Assembly: GCF_900114625.1 (NCBI RefSeq)
Contig: NZ_FOZL01000001.1
Location: forward strand, 3,720,001-3,784,000
Source of the DNA: Granulicella pectinivorans
GTDB lineage: Bacteria > Acidobacteriota > Terriglobia > Terriglobales > Acidobacteriaceae
Direction: 5' to 3'
Length of the DNA stretch: 64,000 nucleotides
Positions within the stretch are counted from its first letter, which is position 1; each line of letters opens with the position of its first letter. Made by a program: the position numbers and the translations under genes. This document shows, piece after piece, positions 16,735-25,243 of this stretch. Under the pieces are notes generated by a model. That model worked only from the letters and a program-made list of their open reading frames with translations. It searched no databases and was not told where the DNA came from.

Positions 16735-18129
16735 ATGAGCACAAAGAAAATCATCATCATCGTTGTCGTCGTTCTGGTCCTCATCGGCATCGGCATTGGC
16801 ACCGCCGTCAGCAACCAGGGCAGCGTCACGCCCGTCGCCACCGGTAAGGCCACGAAACAGGACCTCGTCTCCATCGTCAGCGGCACAGGCCAGATCAAGC
16901 CAAAGACCTATGTCAACATCGGTGCCACCGCCTTCGGACGCATCACCCACCTCAACGTCAAAGAGGGTGACCACGTCAAGAAGAACGACGTCCTCGCCAC
17001 TGTGGAGAGCGTTCAGCCCCAGGCCACCGTCGCCGCCCAGAACGCGACCATCGCCGCCTCCAGAACCGACGTCAGCTCCTACATCGCCGCCGAACAGACC
17101 GCCCAGGCGAATATCGCGCAGGCCCAGGCCGATCTCGAGCAGAAGAAGTTCGACTACGGCCGCGCCAAGGCCCTCTACGAAGACAAGCTCATCGCCAAGC
17201 AGGACTACGACGCCAAGAAGGCTGCGCTCGACGTCTCCGCCGCGACTCTGCAGCAGCGCCAGGCCGCGCTCGCCCAGGCCAAGGCCCAGACCGACTCCCA
17301 GCGCGGACACGTCAACCAGGCCGTTGCCTCGCAGCGCGCCAACTACGACGCCCTCGACAAGACCATCTCCCGCGCCCCCTTTGATGGCCTCGTCACCAAC
17401 GTCCCCGTGCGCGAGGGGGAGACCATGGTCGTCGGCATCCAAAACGCCGAAGGCTCCACCCTCATGACCCTCGCTGACATGTCCGTCATCACCGCCGAGG
17501 TCAAGGTCGACGAGACCGACATCGTCAACGTGGAGATAGGACAGACCGCCGACATCACCGTCGACGCTCTCCCCGGCCGCACCTTCAAAGGCCATGTCAC
17601 CCAGGTCGGTGACCAGGCCCTCCTCCGCACCACCGGCGTCGCCACCAGCCAGTCCACCACCGGCACCGAAGAGGCCAAGGACTTCAAGGTCGTCGTCACC
17701 ATCGACGGCGTCGCCAATCAGGACGATCTTCGCCCCGGCCTCTCCACTACCGCCAAGATCACCACCGCGCACAAGCCCGATGCCCTCACCATCCCCATTC
17801 AATCGCTCGTCCAGCGCGATCCCGTAGCCGAAGCGGAGTTGTTCAAGCACCTCGGCAAGCCCGCGGCGACGCAGGCGTCAACCGGCGGCAACACCGCCAA
17901 GCCCAAACTTATCCAGGGCGTCTACGTCCTCAACACCGTCAACAAGAAGCTCCGCGTCAACTTCGTTCCCGTCACCACCGGCATCACCGGCGCGACGGAC
18001 ATCGAAGTCGTCTCCGGCCTCAAACCTGGCGACGAGATCGTCACCGGGCGCTACAAGGTTCTGCGCAATCTGAAGAGCGGGACCCATGTCAAAATCGACA
18101 ACTCCGTCGAAGCGACCCCGACGTCTTAG
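16735..18129 (+). CDS. MacA/HlyD-type periplasmic efflux adaptor
   Basis: This 464-residue adaptor has an N-terminal membrane anchor (KIIIIVVVVLVLIGIGIG), a biotinyl-lipoyl-like half (GRITHLNVKEGDHVKKNDVL), a long alpha-hairpin of Ala/Gln-rich coiled coil (about residues 90-205), the second lipoyl half (SRAPFDGLVTNVPVREGE) and beta-barrel and membrane-proximal domains. It would connect an inner-membrane pump to a TolC-like channel. The next gene encodes a MacB-type ATPase, so the system is an ABC pump rather than RND. An Ala/Thr-rich insertion occurs near residue 380. Confidence 0.88.
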   Translation: MSTKKIIIIVVVVLVLIGIGIGTAVSNQGSVTPVATGKATKQDLVSIVSGTGQIKPKTYVNIGATAFGRITHLNVKEGDHVKKNDVLATVESVQPQATVAAQNATIAASRTDVSSYIAAEQTAQANIAQAQADLEQKKFDYGRAKALYEDKLIAKQDYDAKKAALDVSAATLQQRQAALAQAKAQTDSQRGHVNQAVASQRANYDALDKTISRAPFDGLVTNVPVREGETMVVGIQNAEGSTLMTLADMSVITAEVKVDETDIVNVEIGQTADITVDALPGRTFKGHVTQVGDQALLRTTGVATSQSTTGTEEAKDFKVVVTIDGVANQDDLRPGLSTTAKITTAHKPDALTIPIQSLVQRDPVAEAELFKHLGKPAATQASTGGNTAKPKLIQGVYVLNTVNKKLRVNFVPVTTGITGATDIEVVSGLKPGDEIVTGRYKVLRNLKSGTHVKIDNSVEATPTS

Positions 18130-18150
18130 CCTCAGGCTCTGTTTTTGCTT

Positions 18151-18254
18151 CTCATCCCCGAAGGAGACCTTCTCTTGCCTTCGCGTTTGCTTCTCAGGAT
18201 ACGTCCGGGCTTCGGCCCGGACACTTCGAACCGCAAAAAAACGGGCTTTAGCCC
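18151..18254. repeat. Three short palindromes between the adaptor and ATPase genes
   Basis: The 131-base gap holds a diverged copy of the family 1 hairpin (CATCCCCGAAGGAGA, about 18153-18167), then GTCCGGGCTTCGGCCCGGAC (18203-18222, an 8-bp stem on a TTCG loop), then GGGCTTTAGCCC (18243-18254). They look like REP-type elements placed inside an operon. Confidence 0.6.
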
Positions 18255-18260
18255 AGGGAT

Positions 18261-19100
18261 ATGGTTCTGACTGCAGAACCCGAACCGCAACCCGCAGCAT
18301 CGAAATACCCGGAGACCCGGATGGCCATCGAAACCCTAGCACCCGTACAGCCCACCACCGAGTTCCCCAACGCCGACGGCCCCCACCCCGGCGACGTCAT
18401 CGTCACCAGCAATCTCTGGAAGACCTACGTCATGGGCGACCAGCAGGTCAACGCCCTCCGCGGCGTCAATCTGCGCATCAAGCACGGCGAGTACGTCGCC
18501 ATCATGGGCCCCTCGGGCTCCGGCAAGTCGACCCTGATGAACCTCATCGGTTGTCTGGACTCGCCCTCCAAGGGCAGCTACTGGCTCAACGGACACGACG
18601 TCTCCAAGCTCAACGACGACGAACTCGCCCGCATCCGCAACAAAGAGATCGGCTTTGTCTTCCAGACCTTCAACCTCCTCGCCCGCGCCACCAGCCTCCA
18701 CAACGTCGAGCTCCCTCTTATCTACAACGGCACACCAGCAGCCGAGCGCACCGCACGCGCCAGGGCCGTGCTCGAGTCGGTCAATCTAGGCTCCCGCATG
18801 ATGCACAAGCCCAACGAACTCTCCGGCGGTCAGCGCCAGCGCGTCGCCATCGCGCGCGCCTTGGTAAACTCACCCTCCATCATCCTCGCCGACGAACCCA
18901 CCGGAAATCTCGACTCCAAAACGTCCGTCGAGATCATGGGTCTCTTCGACACCCTCCACGCCAAGGGCAACACCATCGTCGTCGTCACCCACGAGCCTGA
19001 CATCGCCGAATATGCACACCGCGTCATCACCATCCGCGACGGCTCGGTAGCCAGCGATCAGCCCTCCAGCCGCATCACCGGCCAGAAGTTGAGCCACTAG
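18261..19100 (+). CDS. MacB/LolD-type ABC transporter ATPase
   Basis: The encoded ATPase has Walker A GPSGSGKST, Q-loop FVFQTFNLL, signature LSGGQRQRVAIARAL and Walker B with catalytic Glu (IILADEPTGNLD), followed by THEPD. This is the MacB/LolD class, which works with FtsX-like permeases. The N-terminus is extended: ATG at 18261 gives 279 residues, and an ATG at 18321 (MAIETLAP) would give 259. It follows the adaptor gene. No permease gene follows: a strong terminator and a convergent acyltransferase gene come next, so the membrane subunit must be supplied from another locus. Confidence 0.88.
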   Translation: MVLTAEPEPQPAASKYPETRMAIETLAPVQPTTEFPNADGPHPGDVIVTSNLWKTYVMGDQQVNALRGVNLRIKHGEYVAIMGPSGSGKSTLMNLIGCLDSPSKGSYWLNGHDVSKLNDDELARIRNKEIGFVFQTFNLLARATSLHNVELPLIYNGTPAAERTARARAVLESVNLGSRMMHKPNELSGGQRQRVAIARALVNSPSIILADEPTGNLDSKTSVEIMGLFDTLHAKGNTIVVVTHEPDIAEYAHRVITIRDGSVASDQPSSRITGQKLSH

Positions 19101-19122
19101 GTCTCTTAGAGTCGCGAACGAA

Positions 19123-19162
19123 ACAAGAAAGGCTACCCGTTTCCCAGGGTAGCCTTTCTTGT
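19123..19162. terminator. Bidirectional terminator between the ABC ATPase and acyltransferase genes
   Basis: ACAAGAAAGGCTACCC pairs with GGGTAGCCTTTCTTGT over 16 bp across an 8-base loop. The stem's own ends supply T-rich tails in both directions, between two convergent genes. Confidence 0.85.
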
Positions 19163-19172
19163 GTGAATGCGA

Positions 19173-20423
19173 TCAACGCGGAAGGGAGGCATCTACGGTG
19201 ACAGCCTGCTTCTTCGGAGCTTCCCTCTTGCCGGAAAGGAAAGCTAGCAATTTCTGCGGCCATCTCCTATCCATGCAAGGCCTCTCGATCAGCACGAAAA
19301 AGACTGCGCCTGCCGCAATAAGAAGCGGGATGAAGATCAGGATCGATACTACAAATCGAAGATAGCTTGGATCGCGTGGCGCCATCTTATAGTAAGCGAA
19401 AGCGAGAGCTTGCAGGACCAGCGAGTGCGTAAGGTAAATGCTATAGCACATGCCACCTATGATCGAAATAGGGCTCAGGCTATAAAACCACCGGAAGACC
19501 TTCCCTTTGAATGCTCCAAGCAGCAGAAGAACGAGCATAGCCGGTCCGAAAACCTGAGAGCCACCGTCCGGAACGATGAAGAAGACGATCCACACGACAG
19601 CACTCAAGACATCCCAAAGCCACGTGGATGGAATCCGGCCAAGGTCCGTCACGAAAATGTCGGCGACAAGCATCCCCGCCAGGAAGAATTGAATCCAGAC
19701 CCCAATCGAATAGAAGAAAAGATCATGATGCGACAGACCTGTGTAGTTCCACAGGTAGTACTGCACGGTACCCGGAAGAAACAGCGCGAAAACGAAAACG
19801 CAACGGCGCAGCGTCGCTTTGGCGCGGAAGAGCAGAGGGGCAAGAAGGAAGATCAACAGATAGAACTGAATTTCGATCTCAAGCGACCATGCAACAAGCT
19901 GCACCACCGGGTAATCCCGATAGATGGCCATATCCAGATAAAAAATGCTAGCCAGAAGATGCGGCAAAATCCACAGGAAGGTATAGCCCTTTGCCGCCAT
20001 CACCGGGCCAGTGCGAATCAAGAGGCTCAAGATATAGGGGGGTTCGAGACGCGTGACCCGACGCATCAGATAGGGTCCAAAGCCGATTTTCTTGCCGCCG
20101 TTGAGATACTGCTTCGCAAACGGAAGGCCGAGAATAAAGCCGCTGATGGCGAAAAATACCGGAACGCCATAGCGTCCATTCAGCATCAAGTCGTAGGTGA
20201 AGTGCGCAAAGGCATTCGAAGGCAGCGCATAGTATCCCATATAAGTTTGGGATAACAGAAGGACGTGAAACACCAGCACCGCGAAGATCGCCATGAATCG
20301 GAGACCGTCGATCTCGGGCAGGTAAGCACCACTGGCGGTGATTCGACGGAGCGAAGGAAAAGACACCAACAATCGATCTCCTGCATGGATGGGGATGTGA
20401 AAGATACCCAAGGGTGGTTGCAC
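19173..20423 (-). CDS. Acyltransferase family 3 membrane protein
   Basis: This protein of about 416 residues has ten or so membrane segments. It begins with YLPEIDGLRFMAIFAVLVFHVL, carrying the conserved DGLR and membrane His, and has YLMRRVTRLEPPYILSLL, the R-R motif of family 3. The C-terminal SIYLTHSLVLQAL and ERP are also typical of OafA-like enzymes. It would acylate an envelope sugar or lipid using cytoplasmic acyl donor. The start is uncertain: GTG at 20421-20423 is the furthest upstream and has no clear ribosome site. GC content is lower than in flanking genes, as for the acyltransferase at 5 kb. Confidence 0.85.
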   Translation of the reverse strand: MQPPLGIFHIPIHAGDRLLVSFPSLRRITASGAYLPEIDGLRFMAIFAVLVFHVLLLSQTYMGYYALPSNAFAHFTYDLMLNGRYGVPVFFAISGFILGLPFAKQYLNGGKKIGFGPYLMRRVTRLEPPYILSLLIRTGPVMAAKGYTFLWILPHLLASIFYLDMAIYRDYPVVQLVAWSLEIEIQFYLLIFLLAPLLFRAKATLRRCVFVFALFLPGTVQYYLWNYTGLSHHDLFFYSIGVWIQFFLAGMLVADIFVTDLGRIPSTWLWDVLSAVVWIVFFIVPDGGSQVFGPAMLVLLLLGAFKGKVFRWFYSLSPISIIGGMCYSIYLTHSLVLQALAFAYYKMAPRDPSYLRFVVSILIFIPLLIAAGAVFFVLIERPCMDRRWPQKLLAFLSGKREAPKKQAVTVDASLPR

Positions 20424-20526
20424 TCAGGGGAGAGCGCAGAATGACACGCATCTTATCGCTTGGGTCTATTTGCCGGAGTTTATCACGCGCCTTTTGCGGC
20501 TCAGACAGACGGTAGCAGCCAACAAA

Positions 20527-20557
20527 GGCAAACGCCCGGGAATCCCGGGCGTTTGCC
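20527..20557 (-). terminator. Terminator of the amino-acid permease gene
   Basis: GGCAAACGCCCGGGA and its exact complement face each other around a single A, giving a stem of at least 11 bp. Read on the minus strand it is followed by TTTGTT. It lies 20 bases beyond the permease stop. Confidence 0.8.
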
Positions 20558-20576
20558 TGGTTATCGGCGCCTTCTT

Positions 20577-22175
20577 CTACTCAAAACTCTTCGTAAGGCC
20601 CTGCTGTACCCGGCTATGCTTCCGGCTATATCCGAAGTAAACGCAAAGCCCAATCAGCAGCCAGACGATCAGACGAATCCAGTTCGCCCTGCCCAGTTCA
20701 TACATCATGTAGCCGTTGAACAGGATCCCCAGAATCGGAATCGCCGGCACAAACGGCGTACGGAACGGACGATGCCGGTTCGGATCCTTCCGCCGCAACA
20801 CGATCACCGAGATGCACACGATCACAAACGCGAACAGCGTGCCGATATTCACCATCTTGCCGATATCATCGATCGGCGTCACCGATCCCACCACCGCTGC
20901 CAGCATTCCGGCCAGAATCGTCCCCTTCCACGGTGTCCTGAAACGAGGATGGACATCCCCGAAGAACCCACGCGGCAGCAGCCCATCCTTGGCCATCGAG
21001 TACAGCACTCGGCTCTGTCCAAGCAGCATCACGAGCATCACCGACGTCAAACCGGCCAGCGAGCCGATCGTCACCACATTCGCCGCCGTATTCAATCCGC
21101 GATCGAGGAACGCCCGCACAATCGGGGCCTCGACGTTCACCTGCGGCCAGTACACCATGCCCGTCAGCACCGCCGCCACGCCGATATAAAGCAGCGTACA
21201 GATCGCCAGCGAGAGAATCATGCCGATCGGCATATCCCGCTGCGGATTCTTCGCCTCCTGAGCCGTAGTCGAGACCGCGTCGAACCCGATATACGAGAAG
21301 AACACCAACCCCGCCGCAAGCCCGATCCCGCCGACACCGAACGGAGCAAACGTGTGCCAGTCCTGTCCCCAGTTCGCCCTGTTCACATAGTGCGAACCAA
21401 GCCCCAGCACGAACAGCACCACGGCAACCTTCAGCACTACGATGCCCGCGTTGAAGTTCGCCGACTCCTTGATCCCGATCACCAGCACTGCGGTAATCAC
21501 CAGAGCAATCAGAAACGCCGGCAGGTTGAACCCAATCTCCACGCCACCGATCTTCGGTGCATTCAGCAAGGCATGGGCTGCAGCAGTCAACGCCGGCGAA
21601 GGATGCGACATCAGCGCGCTCAAGGCATCGCTGAAAACCTTCGTTCCGGAAACGAAATCCGGATGCGCCGCCATCAACTCCTGCCGCGCCACGATCTCGT
21701 AGGCCTTCTTCAATCCCGTCCAGTGGTCGTACGCCAGCCAAAGCGGAAACTTCAGATGGAAGATTGCCAGGAACTCCACAAAGGTGTTCGACCAGCCCGA
21801 GCTCACCGTGCTCGCGCCCATCGCGTACTCCAGCGTCAGATCCCAGCCGATGATCCACGCAAACAGCTCACCCAGCGTCGCATACGCATACGTGTAGGCC
21901 GACCCCGCCAGCGGAATCATCGCCGCGAACTCTGCGTAACAGAGCCCAGCGAACGCGCAGCCAAGCCCCGACAGCACAAACGCCAGCATCAAAGCCGGCC
22001 CTGCCGTCTGCGCGCCCAGTCCGCTCAATACAAAGATGCCCGCACCGATCACCGCGCCGATGCCAAGCGCCGTCAGCGCAAATGGCCCCAGCGAGCGTTC
22101 CAGGGAGTGCGACCCATGTTCATGGGACTCCTCCATCAGTGCTTCCATCGACTTCTTTGCAAAGATTGTGGGCAT
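20577..22175 (-). CDS. APC-superfamily amino acid permease (cationic amino acid transporter type)
   Basis: This 532-residue permease has twelve or more membrane helices and the APC opening GPFALTALGIGAVIGAGIFVLSG, with the unwound helix-1 GAGIF motif that binds the amino acid carboxylate. AGLCYAEFAAMIPLAGSAYTYAYATLGE is typical of the CAT group, and GFDAVSTTAQEAKNPQRDMPIG is the conserved helix 6 to loop 7. ATG at 22173-22175 was chosen because GGAGAGG lies 9 bases upstream; longer frames exist. A roughly 60-residue insertion with His and Ala-rich sequence lies between helices 4 and 6. Substrate not decidable. Confidence 0.88.
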   Translation of the reverse strand: MPTIFAKKSMEALMEESHEHGSHSLERSLGPFALTALGIGAVIGAGIFVLSGLGAQTAGPALMLAFVLSGLGCAFAGLCYAEFAAMIPLAGSAYTYAYATLGELFAWIIGWDLTLEYAMGASTVSSGWSNTFVEFLAIFHLKFPLWLAYDHWTGLKKAYEIVARQELMAAHPDFVSGTKVFSDALSALMSHPSPALTAAAHALLNAPKIGGVEIGFNLPAFLIALVITAVLVIGIKESANFNAGIVVLKVAVVLFVLGLGSHYVNRANWGQDWHTFAPFGVGGIGLAAGLVFFSYIGFDAVSTTAQEAKNPQRDMPIGMILSLAICTLLYIGVAAVLTGMVYWPQVNVEAPIVRAFLDRGLNTAANVVTIGSLAGLTSVMLVMLLGQSRVLYSMAKDGLLPRGFFGDVHPRFRTPWKGTILAGMLAAVVGSVTPIDDIGKMVNIGTLFAFVIVCISVIVLRRKDPNRHRPFRTPFVPAIPILGILFNGYMMYELGRANWIRLIVWLLIGLCVYFGYSRKHSRVQQGLTKSFE

Positions 22176-22289
22176 GCGTGTCAGACCTCTCCAAATTTCA
22201 ATTCGCATCCCCCAGCCGAACTCGTCCACGGGGCTCAAGCGAGTCAAACCCGGTGACCATTGGACTGGTGGTTGTAACGCAATACTAAC

Positions 22290-22916
22290 CTACCGCAAAA
22301 GCTCCAGAAACTCCTCCGCAATCCGTCCCGGACATTCACCCTTAACTATCAGCCCCGAGATCACCGCCACCGCATCCGCACCGGCGTCGATCACGCTCCG
22401 CGCATTCGCCCGGGTGATTCCGCCAATCGCCACCAGCGGCTTGCGAGTCAGCATCCGCGCCCGCCGTACCCCCTCCAGGCCCACCACAGGCGAAGCATCC
22501 AGTTTCGTCCCCGTGGCAAACACCGGCCCAATCGCAACGTAGTCTGCGCAACTGGCCGATGCGGCCTCAATCTCCGCCGCAACATGCGTAGAAATCCCCA
22601 CAATACTTCCCGCCCCCGCAACCATCCGCGCATCCGCCGGAGCCAGATCCCCCTGCCCCACATGAACCCCATCCCATCCGGCCAGCGCCGCCAGATCCGC
22701 CCGGTCGTTCATCAGCAATGTAGCGCCCGTCCCGGCGAAGACCTCCCGCAGAATCGCCGCGTCCCGCAGCATATCCTCGGGTGTCCCATTCTTGTTCCGG
22801 TACTGCACCAGCCCCACTCCGGCCCGGCGCATCTCTTCTCCAAACGACCGCACCCTGCACCCATGCGCCCGCAAAACATCTACATCGACAATCGCATACA
22901 GCCGGGAGATAATCAT
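22290..22916 (-). CDS. thiE: Thiamine-phosphate synthase ThiE
   Basis: This 208-residue TIM-barrel enzyme has VQYRNKNGTPEDML for pyrophosphate binding, LLMNDRADLAA, DGVHVGQGDL, IGISTH-like VGISTHVAAEIEAA, DYVAIGPVFATGTK and the final phosphate loop VAIGGITRANARSVIDAGADAVAVIS. ThiE joins hydroxymethylpyrimidine diphosphate and the thiazole phosphate to give thiamine phosphate. The usual QxR in the first strand reads QYR. No other thi gene and no TPP riboswitch is visible nearby. It is divergent from the small membrane protein gene 35 bases away. Confidence 0.93.
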   Translation of the reverse strand: MIISRLYAIVDVDVLRAHGCRVRSFGEEMRRAGVGLVQYRNKNGTPEDMLRDAAILREVFAGTGATLLMNDRADLAALAGWDGVHVGQGDLAPADARMVAGAGSIVGISTHVAAEIEAASASCADYVAIGPVFATGTKLDASPVVGLEGVRRARMLTRKPLVAIGGITRANARSVIDAGADAVAVISGLIVKGECPGRIAEEFLELLR

Positions 22917-22951
22917 CGCGAAACCCTCACCCCCGCAGCATCGAGGTATCC

Positions 22952-23263
22952 GTGAAGCTCACCGGAAAGCTGACCGATCCAATCAACGCAAAGCAACTCG
23001 CAAAACTTCAGGAGCGATGGAAGCGCATGTCCCGGCGTGGTCTTGCCCTTCACACGCTTTTCATTGGATCCGCACTCTTCATCTGGATGTGCGTCTGCTA
23101 CTTCAGCCTCATGTACTTCAGCGGCCACTTCCATCTCGTGCGGGAGCCCCTCATCCTCTACACCACTCTGATCAGCTTCCTGTTCCCCGCTGGCATTTTC
23201 CCTATCGCACAATACTGGGCCACCAAGCGCATGGTAAGCAGGCTTATGCCCACCGAAGCCTGA
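22952..23263 (+). CDS. Small two-helix membrane protein of unknown function
   Basis: This 103-residue protein has a charged N-terminus (about 30 residues), two membrane helices (LHTLFIGSALFIWMCVCYFSL and a second ending PAGIFPIAQYW) and a short basic tail. GTG at 22952 is the likely start, with an ATG at residue 26 as alternative. No family is recognised. It stands alone between divergent thiE and convergent accC. Codon use matches its neighbours, which supports it being real. Confidence 0.55.
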   Translation: MKLTGKLTDPINAKQLAKLQERWKRMSRRGLALHTLFIGSALFIWMCVCYFSLMYFSGHFHLVREPLILYTTLISFLFPAGIFPIAQYWATKRMVSRLMPTEA

Positions 23264-23285
23264 CCCGGAACACCGGCAGAAGCCG

Positions 23286-24641
23286 TTACCCCTGCTTCTG
23301 CCGCTCGAAAAACCGCTCCATGAACTTCGTATCGAAGGCCCCAGAACGAAACTCCGGATCCGCAAAGATCTTCTGATGCAGCGGAATCGTCGTATGAATC
23401 CCCTGCACCACAAACTGGCTCAGCGCCCTCTGCATCTTGTTCATCGCCTCTTCGCGATCCTTGCCATGGCAGATCAGCTTGGCGATCAACGAGTCGTAAT
23501 ACGGAGGCACCACACCCTCCGCATACTGCGCCGTATCCACCCGAACCCCGTTGCCGCCGGGAACGTTATACGCCGTAATCTTACCCGCGGACGGCGTGAA
23601 CTTCTCCGGATGCTCCGCATTGATGCGGCACTCGATCGCGTGACCGCGAATCTCCGGTACCTTCGGCACAATGTCCGAAAGCTTCTCGCCCTGCGCGATC
23701 CGAAGCTGCGCCTTCACCAGATCCACACCGGTAACCATTTCGGTCACACAATGCTCCACCTGGATACGCGTATTCATCTCGATGAAGTAGATCTTCCCAT
23801 CCTCATCCATCAGAAACTCGATCGTCCCGGCGTTCCAATATCCAATGTCCTTCAGCGAACGCTCGATCGTCTTCCCCAGCTCCGCCCTCAGCTTCGGCGA
23901 GACCTGCAGCGAAGGAGCTTCCTCAATCAGCTTCTGATGCCGCCTCTGGATCGAGCATTCCCGCTCTCCCAGGCTCATCACATTGCCATGCTCGTCCGCC
24001 AGCACCTGGAACTCGATGTGCCTCGGCCGCTCGATGAACTTCTCCATGTACATGTCGCCGTTGCCAAACGCATTCGCCGCTTCGGTCGAGGCCTGGTTGT
24101 ACATCGAGGGCAGCTCGGCCGCTGAGCGCACAATTCTCATGCCACGCCCGCCGCCACCGGCCACAGCCTTCAGGATCACCGGATAACCAACCGACTTCGC
24201 CCACTCCAGCGCCTCATCGACATCGGCAATCACGCCATCGGAGCCCGGCAGAATCGGCACTTTGGCCTTCTTCATCGTCTGCCGCGCCGTGGACTTTTCG
24301 CCCATCATGCGCGTGACTTCAGGCGGAGGCCCGATGAACTTGATATTGCTCGCCCGGCACACCTCGGCAAAGTTAGCGTTCTCGCTCAGCAGCCCATACC
24401 CCGGATGGATCGCGTCCACATCCGTGATCTCCGCCGCCGAGATCACCGCCGGCACGTTCAGATAGCTGTCCGCCGAACGATTCGGGCCAATGCAGATCGC
24501 CTCATCCGCAAACCGCACATGCAGCGAGTTGCGGTCCGCCTCGCTGTACACAGCGACCGTCCGAATCCCCATCTCCTTGCACGCGCTAATCACCCGCAGT
24601 GCAATCTCTCCGCGATTTGCAATCAAAACCTTACGAAACAT
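23286..24641 (-). CDS. accC: Acetyl-CoA carboxylase biotin carboxylase subunit AccC
   Basis: This 451-residue ATP-grasp enzyme starts MFRKVLIANRGEIALRV. It has the glycine-rich ATP loop KAVAGGGGRGMR near residue 160, the catalytic FIEMNTRIQVEH near 285 and the family length. It carboxylates biotin on AccB in the first half-reaction of malonyl-CoA synthesis. ATG at 24639-24641 was chosen as the universal N-terminus; the frame stays open 47 codons upstream into the intergenic repeat. It follows accB with an 79-base gap that contains a family 1 hairpin. Confidence 0.96.
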   Translation of the reverse strand: MFRKVLIANRGEIALRVISACKEMGIRTVAVYSEADRNSLHVRFADEAICIGPNRSADSYLNVPAVISAAEITDVDAIHPGYGLLSENANFAEVCRASNIKFIGPPPEVTRMMGEKSTARQTMKKAKVPILPGSDGVIADVDEALEWAKSVGYPVILKAVAGGGGRGMRIVRSAAELPSMYNQASTEAANAFGNGDMYMEKFIERPRHIEFQVLADEHGNVMSLGERECSIQRRHQKLIEEAPSLQVSPKLRAELGKTIERSLKDIGYWNAGTIEFLMDEDGKIYFIEMNTRIQVEHCVTEMVTGVDLVKAQLRIAQGEKLSDIVPKVPEIRGHAIECRINAEHPEKFTPSAGKITAYNVPGGNGVRVDTAQYAEGVVPPYYDSLIAKLICHGKDREEAMNKMQRALSQFVVQGIHTTIPLHQKIFADPEFRSGAFDTKFMERFFERQKQG

Positions 24642-24684
24642 GAATAACCGATGCCTTTTTCGTACCGTTGCCCTTTTGGTTGTC

Positions 24685-24699
24685 ATTCCCGAAGGGAAT
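24685..24699. repeat. Short perfect hairpin, family 1 copy b
   Basis: ATTCCCGAAGGGAAT forms a 6-bp stem on a GAA loop in the accB-accC gap. The flanks (TGGTTGTC before, CTGC after) match the copy at 4103-4117. The third base pair is T-A here and C-G there, so pairing is preserved while the sequence differs. Confidence 0.7.
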
Positions 24700-24720
24700 C
24701 TGCCTTGTGCGTGTCTCTCT

Positions 24721-25224
24721 TTACTTGGCCCGAATCGCGAACAAAGGCTGGCCATACTCCACCGGCTGCCCGCTCGAAGCAATCCGCTTCACCACTTCCC
24801 CGGCGACATCGGACTCAATCTCGTTCATCAGCTTCATCGCTTCCACGATGCAGAGCACCTGCCCAACCTCGACGATGTCCCCGATCTTGACGAACGCGGG
24901 GGCTCCCGGCGAGGGCGACTCATAGAAGGTCCCCACGATCGGCGACTTCACCTCATGCAGCTTCTCTTCCACCACAGCAGGTGCAGCCGCTGCAACCGGA
25001 GCCGCAACAGCGACCGGAGCAGCCGCAACCGGAGCCTGCGCCGAAGCCATCAGCCGGCTCAACTGTGCCATATCCAGCCCGGGGGCGGCTGCTACAGGAG
25101 CCTCGCCCGCAAACTTGATCCGGACCTTCAGGTCCTCGCGCTCCATGTCGAACTCGGCAATCTCGTTCGCCTTCAAAAACTCAATCAACTGCTTCAGCTC
25201 GTCCAGATTGTTCCCGTCCATCAT
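24721..25224 (-). CDS. accB: Biotin carboxyl carrier protein AccB
   Basis: This protein of about 167 residues has an N-terminal helix (NLDELKQLIEFLKANEIAEF), an Ala/Pro-rich linker (about 50-90) and a C-terminal biotinyl domain with EAMKLMNE, the lysine that takes biotin. It carries carboxybiotin between AccC and the transferase. The start is one of two adjacent ATGs (25222-25224 or 25219-25221) after GGGAGAG. The second gives better spacing. It begins 20 bases after the pepP stop and precedes accC, forming a pepP-accB-accC operon. Confidence 0.95.
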   Translation of the reverse strand: MMDGNNLDELKQLIEFLKANEIAEFDMEREDLKVRIKFAGEAPVAAAPGLDMAQLSRLMASAQAPVAAAPVAVAAPVAAAAPAVVEEKLHEVKSPIVGTFYESPSPGAPAFVKIGDIVEVGQVLCIVEAMKLMNEIESDVAGEVVKRIASSGQPVEYGQPLFAIRAK

Positions 25225-25243
25225 CTCTCCCAAAAAAAATCTC

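Noticed and set aside
20460..22256. A 598-codon open frame antisense to the amino-acid permease
   Set aside because: The product is Arg/His/Gln-rich with no hydrophobic core or motif, as expected for a shadow of a membrane-protein gene.
22230..22290. TPP riboswitch near thiE
   Set aside because: This is downstream of thiE, and the 35-base gap upstream of thiE is too short for a riboswitch. The conserved thi-box pattern is not present.
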